From Euonymus europaeus (lineage: Eukaryota; Streptophyta; Magnoliopsida; Celastrales; Celastraceae): a stretch of 64,000 nucleotides of DNA. Made by a program: the position numbers and the translations under genes. Under the pieces are notes generated by a model. It searched no databases. It saw only the letters and a program-made list of their open reading frames with translations, and had not been told where the DNA came from. Below are positions 13,552 through 25,445 of the stretch, piece after piece (positions within the stretch are counted from its first letter, which is position 1; every line of letters starts with the position of its first letter). The DNA lies in NCBI GenBank assembly GCA_963580455.1, contig OY756960.1:2542001-2606000 (forward strand), given 5' to 3'.

Positions 13552-13723
13552 TCCTGCAACCAAAATTACCAGTAGATGAAAACTAAAGCAGTGATATTTT
13601 GATTCCAACGTCAATCTGAAGATTCCAATCCATTGAAATTGCAAAGGACCGTACCTGAGCTCTGGTGGGGATTCGCTTTGACAGAAAACAGAGGAGAGAA
13701 GAGGATCGGTTCGGCTCTTCTAG

Positions 13724-14182
13724 GAAACCCTAATTCTTGACGATTGTATATTAATGTAAATGACTTAACTACCCTAAAATTTTCAGGGCCAAATTACTGG
13801 GCCTACTGGCTCAATAGGTCAATATTGTGTTCACGGAATGCTCTGGGTCTCCTCTCATTTTGGGCCACTATATACTTTTTAAACTGGGCCATGAAGCATG
13901 TGATCCAACTGGTCAAAGTTTCCAGGCCCAATCTGAGCCTGGATAATTTTCTACGGGCCTAACCCAACAAATAATCAAATATAATAATGGGGATTTAAAA
14001 GCCGCCTCAGTCCTCACCTCGTGTTCAGCTACTCTGATTCTCTTTCTCCAGCTGCAACGTTGAAAAAAATTTCCTTTTACAAAACGACAACACCATCAAT
14101 CCATATCTCGTTCATTCTACCAAAACATTTTTAGATCTCTGTGTTTTGTCCTTTCAATCAGTTAATCTTTTGAGAAGAAATC
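13724..14182. promoter_or_regulatory. Bidirectional promoter of RPL29 and SAR1 (telo-box and site II motifs)
   Basis: The start codons are about 630 bases apart in head-to-head order. A telo-box AAACCCTAA lies in the RPL29 leader near 13724. TGGGCC occurs at 13798-13803, 13861-13866 and 13885-13890, and its complement GGCCCA at 13925-13930; a CGGGCC variant is near 13954. Site II (TGGGCY) with telo-boxes is known from promoters of ribosomal protein and other growth-linked genes, bound by TCP-type factors. That the cluster drives both genes is inferred from its central position. Confidence 0.7.
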
Positions 14183-16947
14183 ATGTTCTTTTTCGATTGG
14201 TTCTATGGGATTCTTGCATCTTTGGGGTTGTGGCAGAAAGATGCTAAGATTCTGTTCTTGGGTCTCGACAATTCAGGAAAGACCACTCTCCTTCATATGC
14301 TGAAAGACGAGGTCCGTTTGATCTGCTTGTTTGTTTGTTGTTATGTTTTGATTATTGAGTGTTTACCCTCTCTTCTGTGTTTTTTTTTTTTTTTTTTTTT
14401 TTTTAATGACTTGGGATCTTATGCAGAGATTAGTACAGCACCAACCAACGCAGCATCCAACATCCGAGGAGCTTAGTATCGGTAAAATCAAGTTCAAGGC
14501 TTTTGATTTGGGTGGTCACCAAATTGCTCGTCGAGTCTGGAAAGATTACTATGCTAAGGTAAAATTGATTTCCCTAGTTTTCTTATTGTTCATTATTGGT
14601 TCAAAATGAAGGAAAATATGAGCCATGATTTTGACTCTTATGATGCGATTGTGTGACTGATCTGCTGATCTATAGACGTAACTATACTGCTGAAATGAGT
14701 TTTTATTATTGGCTTACTTTTGGCTAAGTGCGATTTGAATGTTTGTTTTTCCATATGTCAGTCAGTTACTTCATTGCAAGTGAATGAAAAAATAGTGGCT
14801 GATGTAATTGGATTGATCGACTTGTTGGACCATTGACATTTGGTTGTTGGCGGAGCATTGTGGATGTCACATGTTTCTAATCATTTTGGCTCTTTCTATG
14901 CCATCTTAACTTGCGTGATAATGTAACGGCAGATGTGTGGGCATTGGTTTCTAACATTATATTTTCTGTTTCTTACGTTCATCTGGCTTTGATGATGTGG
15001 TCAAAGGAACGGATTTTGCTGTATAATTGCTAATACTACTGAAAATAACCACCTTCCTAGGCTTTTGTATCACATGAACCGTACAACAAAGCATGTGCAG
15101 TTTGCTTGATGATTTCTCTTTTTTCCATGGTTGCATCATAATCTCATTAAAAGTTGGTTGAACTTTAAGCGTTGAAAAGTTTTTTTTTTCACGCCCACGG
15201 CCAATGTTGCACATCCTATGCCTTCATAATCCCAGACAGGCTTCTATTTGTTTATCTGATTCATAGGTGTATGCATCTTTCTCAAGATAGAACTTCAATT
15301 GATTAATGGAAGTTCTTTAAAGAATTTTGAAAATATTTCAAATGTCATTTAGGTTTTTCTTTAAACAGGCCGGCGTCCTCCCATTTCCTTTGCGATAAGT
15401 AAAGAATAAAGACAAGGAACACGATGTTCTTTTGAATCTTGAACTAATCAATTTGCATTGGTATATCTTGTCTTTAATTTTGCTTTGTTCTTCGTATATT
15501 TTTGAATATGTACTGGCAAAATGTGGCCAAATGGTTTAGTTGCATTATAAGTTCAAACCCCGATAACAACCTCTCTACATATCATGTAGGGTTCCCACTG
15601 AGGGAGCTTTGTGCACGGAGATCATTTACCTTTTTTATAGGTGTTTCAATTGAGAACATGTGGAAATGTTGCCCAGTTAATAAAATCTGCGTATTATTTG
15701 CCTTTTTTGTAACCATATCACATTACGCAAACGTTGGTCGGGTCACAGTTTTCCTATGTGGGTTCATTGTCCAATTACATTAAAAAATTTGGGTTCAGAT
15801 CCGCCCAAGTGTTTTCCCTAAAACACATACATTTGCACTGTCCATTGCATTGTATGGTTAAAAATGTCCCACCTCATTAATCATTAAGAAGAAAAAATTG
15901 TAAAGTATATGATTTTCTGTTAGTTTCTTTTCTTGTAGTTGCCAACAAGAAGAATGAAAACTATCAATTTCAGATGGCATAAGAGACTGGTTTTGTTCTA
16001 ACATAAAAGATTGCAAGATCAGTTCTCGTTTTGAGATGAATTTGGTTTTCAAGGTGTTAAATTTTTTTGTCAGATCTCAATTCCTTGCAAGTATATAAAA
16101 TTTCATTTGTTCCTTTTCTTTTACAAAGTATTGAATAGACATCAAGATAGAAAAGACTTGATTTTTCAGTAAACTACGAATATCTTGAATGATTATCTTC
16201 GTCTAGAGAATTTGTGTTGATGAGCAGTGTTTATGTTTCATGGTAAATGAGGGATTCTTGTTCTTGGAATGGAACGAAATCATATACTTTTCAATTTTTT
16301 TTGATAGGTTATGAGGTGTGAAGTTTTAACTGTTGGATATAATGGACGGTTCAGAATCAGAAATATATTTTTTTAGGAAGTATTTTAGGGAAAGCATTTG
16401 AGGGGACCCAAAGCCTAAAAATTTAGCTTTTTGAGCAGAAGTTGAAAGGCAATAGCTCCTTTGTGGCTTTTTTTCTTCTTATTCTTCTTATCTATTTTCA
16501 AAACAAACTGTCATCCTGGATTGCTTGGGTGCTGGAGTGATTTTTCTTCGATGGACTTGTAAAATTGTCCCGTCTCCATGAACTTAAAATAGTTTAGCTT
16601 CATACTCTTTCCCTTCGTCGTGACAGGTGGATGCTGTGGTTTACTTGGTGGATGCGTATGACAAGGAGAGGTTTGCAGAATCGAAGAAGGAGCTGGATGC
16701 CCTTCTTTCAGACGAATCCTTGACTAATGTTCCATTTCTGGTGTTAGGTAACAAGATTGACATTCCGTACGCTGCTTCAGAAGATGAGCTTCGGTATCAT
16801 TTAGGGCTCACTAACTTCACAACTGGCAAGGGAAAGGTGAATCTTGTGGAATCCAATCTTCGACCACTCGAGGTTTTCATGTGCAGTATTGTTCGCAAGA
16901 TGGGATATGGAGATGGCTTCAAGTGGGTCTCTCAATACATCAAGTAG
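14183..16947 (+). CDS. SAR1: Small GTPase SAR1 (COPII coat assembly)
   Basis: Three exons, 14183-14311, 14427-14558 and 16627-16947, encode 193 aa, exactly the usual SAR1 length. SAR1 starts COPII coat formation for ER-to-Golgi transport. The protein shows the hydrophobic N-terminal segment [17 protein letters not shown] used for membrane insertion instead of a myristoyl group, the P-loop GLDNSGKT (27-34), the DLGGH switch II motif (70-74, with His74 needed for GTP hydrolysis), and NKID (129-132) for guanine specificity. The C-terminal part ([23 protein letters not shown]) is typical. Intron 1 has a run of about 22 T before its acceptor. Intron 2 is about 2.07 kb and contains an old SINE-like stretch. 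It is convergent with the CAMTA gene. Confidence 0.96.
15520..15645 (+). mobile_element. Degraded tRNA-derived (Au-like) SINE in SAR1 intron 2
   Basis: A stretch resembling a tRNA-like head (TGGTTTAGTTGC, then AAGTTCAAACCCC as a B-box) is followed by AACAACCTCTCTAC and GGGAGCTTTGTGCAC. These recall the body and end of Au-type plant SINEs. No clean target-site duplication was found, so the boundaries are approximate and the family assignment is from memory of the motif order. Confidence 0.4.
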
Positions 16948-17362
16948 TGTCACGGAGCAAGTGGCTTGTATTCGCTCAGTACTTTTTCAGTCATTTTTGC
17001 AATGAATGGACTGCTATTCAATTGAAATTGAGATTGAAGGCTCTCTGTTTCGCCAATTTGTTGAATGAGATCAACTGCTGTGCTAAATTTTGAGTTTGAT
17101 GACACAATTAGATCGAAATTGGAACTTTATATACTATGTCTATTTGCAGTTCCTTACATGGATTCTCATTGTTGGTCATTAGTGTTCCTGTCATCTTCTT
17201 CTGTAATTCCAAAGGTTTGAGATGGTATGAAATGAATATCTACATTTTATTAATTCTGGCATTTACAGCTATGCCAGGTAAATAGGTAGTCTGGGTCAGT
17301 CATCAACTCATTATCCAAGGAACACATTTGGAATGGCCATGGCTGTCTCAACCACATCGAAT

Positions 17363-20300
17363 TCAACTGTACATACCAGTATCATCATTGATAAGCCCCT
17401 CGTATTCAAGCTGCGATGGAAACAAATTCAATTAATTAATTTAGTTTGTTTGTATGATAATCAAGTGAAAACAGAAACAGTTCTGTGTAAAATAACTACC
17501 TCCGCTTCACTATAGGCCAGCTTCATTCGTCGATACTCCTGTTGAGCTTTCCTCGAGCGGAACATGGCCTGCACAAAAACCACAGACCTCTCAACACGGT
17601 CTTCAGCTTGTTTGCGGCTGGCTCTGTAGAAGTCTTCTTCTGGGTCACTTTCATTACTCTGGTCTACAATTGTCTCAATCTTAAGTCCCCGTAAACCTTT
17701 TCTCTTTAGACGCCAGCGCAGAATTGCTTTCTCGAGCACTCCAACTGACCAGGTGATCTTACGATACTGCCTCCTTACTTGGAATCCCCGGAAAGCAGCC
17801 TACACAAGAATTTAAGTTGCATTCAGTGGTTTCTGAAAGCTTTCCTGTAACAACCGTTGCATGACCAGATTTATTATGATTTATGATTGACTCGTTGGGT
17901 AAACGAATAAACCTAATACAGAGAACAAAAGAGGGGCAAATAGTCCTGGCTTTCCTATGACGGGGGTTTCAACCAGTGATTAAGAGGGAGGAAAACCTTG
18001 CAGATTAACATCAGCGACAATAATTACATAGCTTGGCTTGAAGATTGCAAATCAAATTTTATTTCTAGGCCCAGATGAGACGACTTCTAGTATTATCCAC
18101 TAAACATTAATAATTTCGAGTGCATGGATGCTGCGACTCTGTGTTTTAGCAAAATTAATCAATGACTTTGAGTGCATGGATGCTGCATACTTGTGTTTTA
18201 ACAAAATTAATCTGCCAATAAACACGTGAAAAAGCCTTACCTGAATTCTGACTGCCAGACGACGCATTTTCAGAAATTCTTTACGAATTTTCCAAGTATG
18301 AAAACTATGCTGGATGTGAACAGCAGCTGACATCTTCTTTCGCATCTCAAAGTTGCGGAAGGCATGCTGGATCTTCATTGCTGCAATTATATTCCGTGCT
18401 TCCTCCTCAGGACTAGAAATTTTAACTGCTTTAGTCCTTACTTTAAACGAGTTTTCCCTGAATGCACTCTGTATCCGTGCTGCCGCATCAGCAGCTGTAC
18501 GATATGCTGCCAAAGTATCCTTCAGATATAGCTCCTCCTTGCTGAGATTTTCGGAGTTTACTACCTCACTTGTCCTGGTTTCCAATGTGCCACTAGCATT
18601 TCCAGCCATAGACATATCCTTGAAATGTCCAACAAGAGCCTTTTCTGAAAGATATGCCGCCAAGCCATCATGGCCCTTTATAGATGAAAGATCAGCAGCA
18701 GTGCATCCACCAGGGTTATCAGGTGTGGGGTCTGTGACCAAGTTTGGCTTTGCCCCAGCTGATAAAAGGATTGCAACCATTTTCTCCCTACACAAATAAA
18801 TTTCAGATTCAGATATCAGTGGAAAGTAACCTAAATAATTTAATGCCATTCTGAAAACAAAAACCTGTACATAAAGCATAAATTTTTGCATGTTGGCACT
18901 GTCCCAACTCCTAATCACGCTAAACTTTAACTTTATAATGACCAATACTAGCACAAACAGTAATAGTGACAGAGGAGCAGAGTGCAATCAAGTTCAAATT
19001 GCAATGACAAGGGCTCTACAAGCTTCAAGAGTTTGAAAAGATGAAGCAGAGTAGCAGACAATTGAATCATGTAGAAATATAGCAGAAATCAATGTAGTAT
19101 GTTGGATATGCATACCTTCCATAATACGCCGCCCAATGAAGAGCTGTCCATCCACATTTATCACGGAAATCCAGGGATAAGCCCGACAAAGAAAATAGAT
19201 ATACAGCCCATGTATATCCAAGTATGGCACACAAATGGATTACTCCTTGACCTAGAGAATCATATTCAGTTGTTCTAGAGCCTTCGGCTATTCTTCCCAA
19301 CAACCATTCTTTTAGTTTATTCTTCACTGTAACTTCTAACAGAACATCCTTTGCTTGTGAATGTGAAACTTTTTTGTCTTCAATCGACTTGATCTTATAT
19401 GCCCAACTATTGGCAACAGAAGAGGTTTTGCTGGAAAAAAATTTAGCCTCTTTCAGGGCATTTGGTGACACTTTATTATTTAAGATGTTAAGACTTTTAG
19501 AAGTGGAGAAAAGCAAATAAGCAAGCCTCATCAGGACCCGGAGTTCTTCCCACTCGGTCTTCTCCTCTGATGATACTATTGGATCAGCCAGTGAAGGAGA
19601 ACGATAATCAAAATTCACAACTTGGCTAATGGGTTTTTGGCCATCAAGACTCATATATAGATTTACTAAACTAGGGGAATGAGGAGGCAGAAAACAACGG
19701 TAAACCCCTATCTGAACAATTTCCGCAGGAATACAAACTCCATCACAGACACAAAATAATTTGGAATTCACCAGATGTGGGTACTGCTCCTGAAAAACTC
19801 CAGCAACTAGGATCTGCAACAGAAAAAGTTATTTGATGTCAATATAAATGCATAAAACAAAAGCTTGGATCTGCAATCCCAGAGGCATCATTAATCATTA
19901 CAAATAATGACAGCTTCAGGAGGTTTAACCTAATTTTATGAACCATTTGACTAACCTAGACGATTTCAAGCCACTTGTAAATTCATATATACACAAATAT
20001 ATGATAACTTTTTTTTACAACCTCTAACTGACACCAACTTATCAAAACTTCAAATTTCTAAATCAACAACAGAGTATGACATCATCATTTAATAAATATG
20101 AAATGTAACCATGGCTTAGGTTCAGAAGACTTAGAACACCAGTTAGCTTTGGCTTATTATAACTATCATCTACAACTTCTTCCAAGAGATCCATCGAGTC
20201 TTGAATTCTTTTTGAAATCAGCAACCTCTATCAGTCCATGAGACCCTACTCGGGCCAGTCTAGCTCCATGCTTGCTAATGTTGAGTACACTGTCATGAAT

Positions 20301-23300
20301 AGCATGCAGCATAACACTCAACCAGGTAGACTTTTCAATGCTCTTTCACGACTAGTCGACTACAATATTCATCTCAGAATTTCAAGCATTGAAAGATATA
20401 TACATACCATTAGATAAAATGCAATTGTTGGTTGAAACTCAAAGTTCTATCTCCATAAGAATTTCAAAATGTCAAACTCATCCAAGCATGAATATGTAAA
20501 AGACATGTTCTTAGCAAAATTCTCTCATGATGCCAAAATCAAAAGGGGCACATTTGATGCAATGCAATTTCACTGCCCCTAATTCAATCATGAAGATTAG
20601 TCAATCAAATCAAAAAAGATGCAGGAATAATCAAACAAAATTTAATACCAATCCATCAAAACATTATATCACAGGTGAACATCCTTGTGTCACCTTTGCC
20701 CACTGCGGGAGCCTTGTGCAAATGTGCATGGGTGTTGTTACCTTTACCATTACTCAAGTTATCCATCTAATTAATTCATCCACTATTCTCTTCCTCTTAA
20801 CTTGCTACTTCAACACTTCGGCCTTTCTCCCAACTCTTCTTAGAGTGGAATATAGAAAGCGTATCATCTAGTAAGCCATTTTTCTCTACTTAAAGTTGGG
20901 CGACAAAGAATAACAGCAATGATTAATATACACGAAAACAGTAAGGAGGTTGATGAGTGAAAAGGAACCTTGGTCTTTTCAGTTGAAAATGCCCATGCAG
21001 GTGAGATATCGGCTATGGTAAATTTTTGCTCTGTCTCAGAATAATGATGTTGATCCATCATATGAGGGCTGAACGAATCATGAACAGATGAAAATGAAGA
21101 TTCAAGCACAGGATCTTCTACTGAACCTGGAGAGTCACTTATGATTTCATTCATCCACGTACCAAAACTGTCCTGACTTTGCAAACCATCATTGACCCAA
21201 ATGTCCACAGAATCACAAGATTCCACAGCTCCAAAATTCCTTCTCTGCGCATTTGAGTTAACTTGACCACACATCATCTGACTGTTAATACCATCCATAA
21301 CATTGAATTGATTTCTTTCACCGATAGCTACTGGCTGCACTAAATTACCCGGTAAAGAAACTTCAGCTAATAAATTGCAGGCTGGAACTCCGCTACCCTG
21401 GAGAAACAAACTATTAAATAGTCATACTAAACCAACACTGGCAGCCAAAGAAGATGGAAGTCAAAAGGAGAAATCTTCGCACGTCACTTAACAAATTGAG
21501 CCGGAAAAATAGAGGAAGTAACATCTCTAGAACCTAATAAATTAAAACCATACTAGTGACAGTCTATTAGCTAAGTGAACTAAAGTTGACAGTCTAGGTC
21601 AAAACTTGTGTTAAAAAAACTCAATAACGTAAATAAGATAAAAATAAAAATGCGTAGGAAAAATATAAAAGACAACTAGTTAAGTATTAGTCCCACGGCT
21701 TGACTGCATAAAATGAAAATAACAGAAATGACAAAGAACAATGAAAAAATGTGTTTACATCATTCTTGGACCCACAAAATGTACTTTGATTCTGCTTGTC
21801 TGGATATAGAACCTTGCCTGTAACCAAAAACGACGGGATATGGTGATAAAAACACAATTATTGGACTCTTAAACAAACTGCTCAACCAGAAGCAGCACCT
21901 AGTTCCTCACCTCCATTAGATGCCGTGGGCTTGTTAGCATCTTTTGCAACTAGCTCATCCCATTCAAGTGTGTTGAGCTCATGAAGCCTCATTTCGTGAC
22001 GCCTGGCAGTTAAACTATCACAAGGCTCTGCTGACTCCAAATTGCAGATAATGAGGTCACAGTATAAATAATTTGAATGAAATATAAATGGTTCGGAAAG
22101 TCTATGTCAAGGTGGAAACTCAAGCAATAATAGTTTCTTTTACAGTATACTGTATTGTAATAAATTCAACAAGCGCACCTAATTGTTTACATGCATAACC
22201 AGCTCCAGAATCAAATTCCGATGAAAATGAAGGAGTAAAGTTGTCAGAGACAGAAATTGAATTTGAGTTGATGGGTTTGACTGGAGAACCAAGCAACTGT
22301 GTCATAAGACAACCGAATCCCACGAGAAGAATTAAACATCTAGTTATTTCACAGAGAACAAATGCAAAAAACCAAGAACCAGATAAAAATTTAAGCATAA
22401 AATTCTACTTCATTTCCCTTTGTTCAGGAATCAAACAATGTACGAATGTGTTCACAAAATTTTACAAACATTCTCAATTTAAAATGGCCCTTCTAGCAAG
22501 AACATATGGTAATTCATGAAAAACAACGAGTAATTTGTCTCAATAAACAGGGAAAAAAAAGAAAAGAAAAGAAAATTGGAGTAGATTCTTCAACAAGTGA
22601 TTGTTCAACATATCAGACGAATAAATTTTAATAAAGAAAATATTCAAAGAATGTGCATATCATTGTCATGCCTCAAAACAAGACAGTTGCCTTTTGTACG
22701 AACCCCTGTCATCTTGAATAGATTCGACTAGAATGTCTGAGTTCTAATTTAGATACTATTTATCTACTATCAATATATTTAACTCTTCAACGAATGTTTT
22801 AAAATGAAGCACCAATGCCAGACAATATGAGTGCCTTCGTTTGGAACTACAGCGACTATAAAAATACCTACAACTAAAATACTGGAAAAGTGAGAATTGT
22901 AGGCAACAAAAGGTTTAACAAGGCAACAATAAAATCGGAAAACAATTTTGGGCAACAAAAGTGGTACAATAAAGGATTCATTACATAATAAATCAATATG
23001 AGAAAGGCAGTGGTGCCGTGATTCGGAAAATATTCAAGTTTACTTTAGTCAGGTGAACACAATTTTTTAGGTCATAGATGCTATCAGCTTTATAACAACT
23101 CAAGCCACCAGTTGGCATGAGTAACTAAGATATGAAGGGAGTATAGCTTTCAATTGACAAGTAACTTCATCCATACGCTATAACAGTAGTATGCATGATA
23201 GTAAGCAATCAATTTCATAAGCAGAAAAAGGTATATTGACTAAAAATTTGAAACCATCAAATCTTGAACCATGTATTTTTTGGCAGCAAATGAAAATAAC

Positions 23301-25414
23301 CATATCGAGCATGTTACTTTTGAATAACATAAAACAAACCTCCTGTTCACGATAGTGGACGAGTACTATGTGCTCTAGAGACCTGAAACAAAAGAAACAC
23401 AAAGATACTTATAAAGAAATGTTGTATATGGCCCAAACTTATGAGGTTAGGATGGTGGACGGACGTGTTTGGGTCATGACCAATATTATGGCGAGCGAAG
23501 TCTGGCCAAAAAAATTTTGTAAGTATATTTTGGTCATTGTCTGTAATATAAATATTCTCATCATCAAAACCCTAGCCACTAGTACAAGTACTTGTATTCA
23601 GTGAGAATAGAGTTTGTGAAAAGAGCTTTTTGTAACTTCATCGATAAAACTTATCATCGCCCCCATGGACGTAGACAAGATTGCCCGAACCACGTAAAAT
23701 TGTTTCTCTTGCATGTGATTGATTTTAGTTTTCGATTTCTCTTCTATTTTTCTTTTTGTTTTTTGCATTAGTAATTTGTTAATCTATTGATTGTGAATGT
23801 CTTTGGCTGTTTCCGCACAACAGAAATTAACTAGAAAAAATAAAACCCCAGAAGAGGTATGAGAGAAACATTTTCGTATGGATGGCATGATTCACTAATG
23901 TATTGTTGTGAATTTAACTATCGCATACTTGTCAAGCAGCCAATAACATCTGCGAGCAAAGTTTGAATTATCTTCGCCACGTGCATAGTATACATGAATC
24001 CTTTCTTCATTACCAACCTGAACAATGAAATAAAAGTATAAAACAAACAATACTATCAAAAATATATCACTTAATTATTTACACTATATGAAGGAAGAAT
24101 TGCCAAACAATTACTTGATACATGCAAATTCTGCAAATATTAAAAAAAAATGAAGATTTTAGATTCATATTCCAAAGTTGTGAGGGAAGCAAGGAAAATG
24201 ATAACATTGACCCAAAAAGATTGAAACATCTTGGCTCACAGCAAGAAAAAGGATAGAATTGATGCATCCAAGGGCACATTCACACTCATGATACATTTCA
24301 AGAAGACTGCAAAATTATACTATACTTCATGCATAAGAATGCACCTTAGTTAAGTACCATAATGTTACATAAAATATCAGTTAAGCATCAAAGCATGTTC
24401 ATACGTTTATATATTCGCAAACCTACATTTTTCCACTTTGATGGTCGAGTCAACATGTGATTAATAAACAGTAAAACACCAAGTGATATAATAAAAATGT
24501 TTTCTAAGCAAATAATTTCAGCTTTGCTGCACGTAGAAACAGAATAATCGTATAATTACAAAACATAAATCTTCTAAGCAACCAGGAGTGTGAAAATAGA
24601 TTGATCCCACTTGAATGGCTAAAGCATTGGTGTGAATAATCATATAATCTCACTTTCAAGTGCTCATGCGCTTCCTTAACGGTCTTTCCATCGGTTTTCT
24701 TTTTCCAGTTATGACCGTCTTTGCGAAAATTCCTAAGCATTCTACGATCGAACAATACAATAGTACCACCTGTTGCATGAAATGAAACCAAGATCAGAAA
24801 CTAAAGCCATCGATACTTTTCCTTCTTTAATAGACTTCACAATAAAACATACTTATGAATATAGCGTGTGTATGTGTATATACACACACAAAAACACACA
24901 CTTGTAGTTGCAAATTATGTGTTAAATAAACATAATACACCATACTGAGCACTGTAAACAATTCCACTAAGCTATAACTGCAACTAGACGTTGCTTCTCC
25001 TCCCATCAAAGAGACAGAGACACGTAAATGATGGATTGCCTCACATAGGCATGCCTTACTTCATTGAGAGAAAGAAGAGAGGGATAAAAGGTGTTGGAAC
25101 TTGGGAGAACAGTTTTAGCAGAACATAATTAGAAATAAAATAAAATATAAATGGTTAATGCAGGCCAGGTAAACATGGTGAACACAAATACTTCATACAA
25201 AACAGTGGTGACGTCACTGCGCAAGAGTCCAGTTAAGTTAATGAGAACAACAGATAGCGATTGTCAATGGGCTTCTGTAGTCTCCTAGCATTGGCTAACC
25301 CTTTATGCCATCAGAAGTATGTAGCACGGATATAGATACCATACGACACAACATGGATATGAGGATATGTGATTTTTTTAAAAAGTAGGATACGGATATG
25401 TTGGGGACACGTTG

Positions 25415-25445
<31 letters not shown>

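Noticed and set aside
13744..13962. A 72-codon plus-strand frame between RPL29 and SAR1
   Set aside because: It covers the shared promoter with its site II motifs and has no similarity to a known protein.
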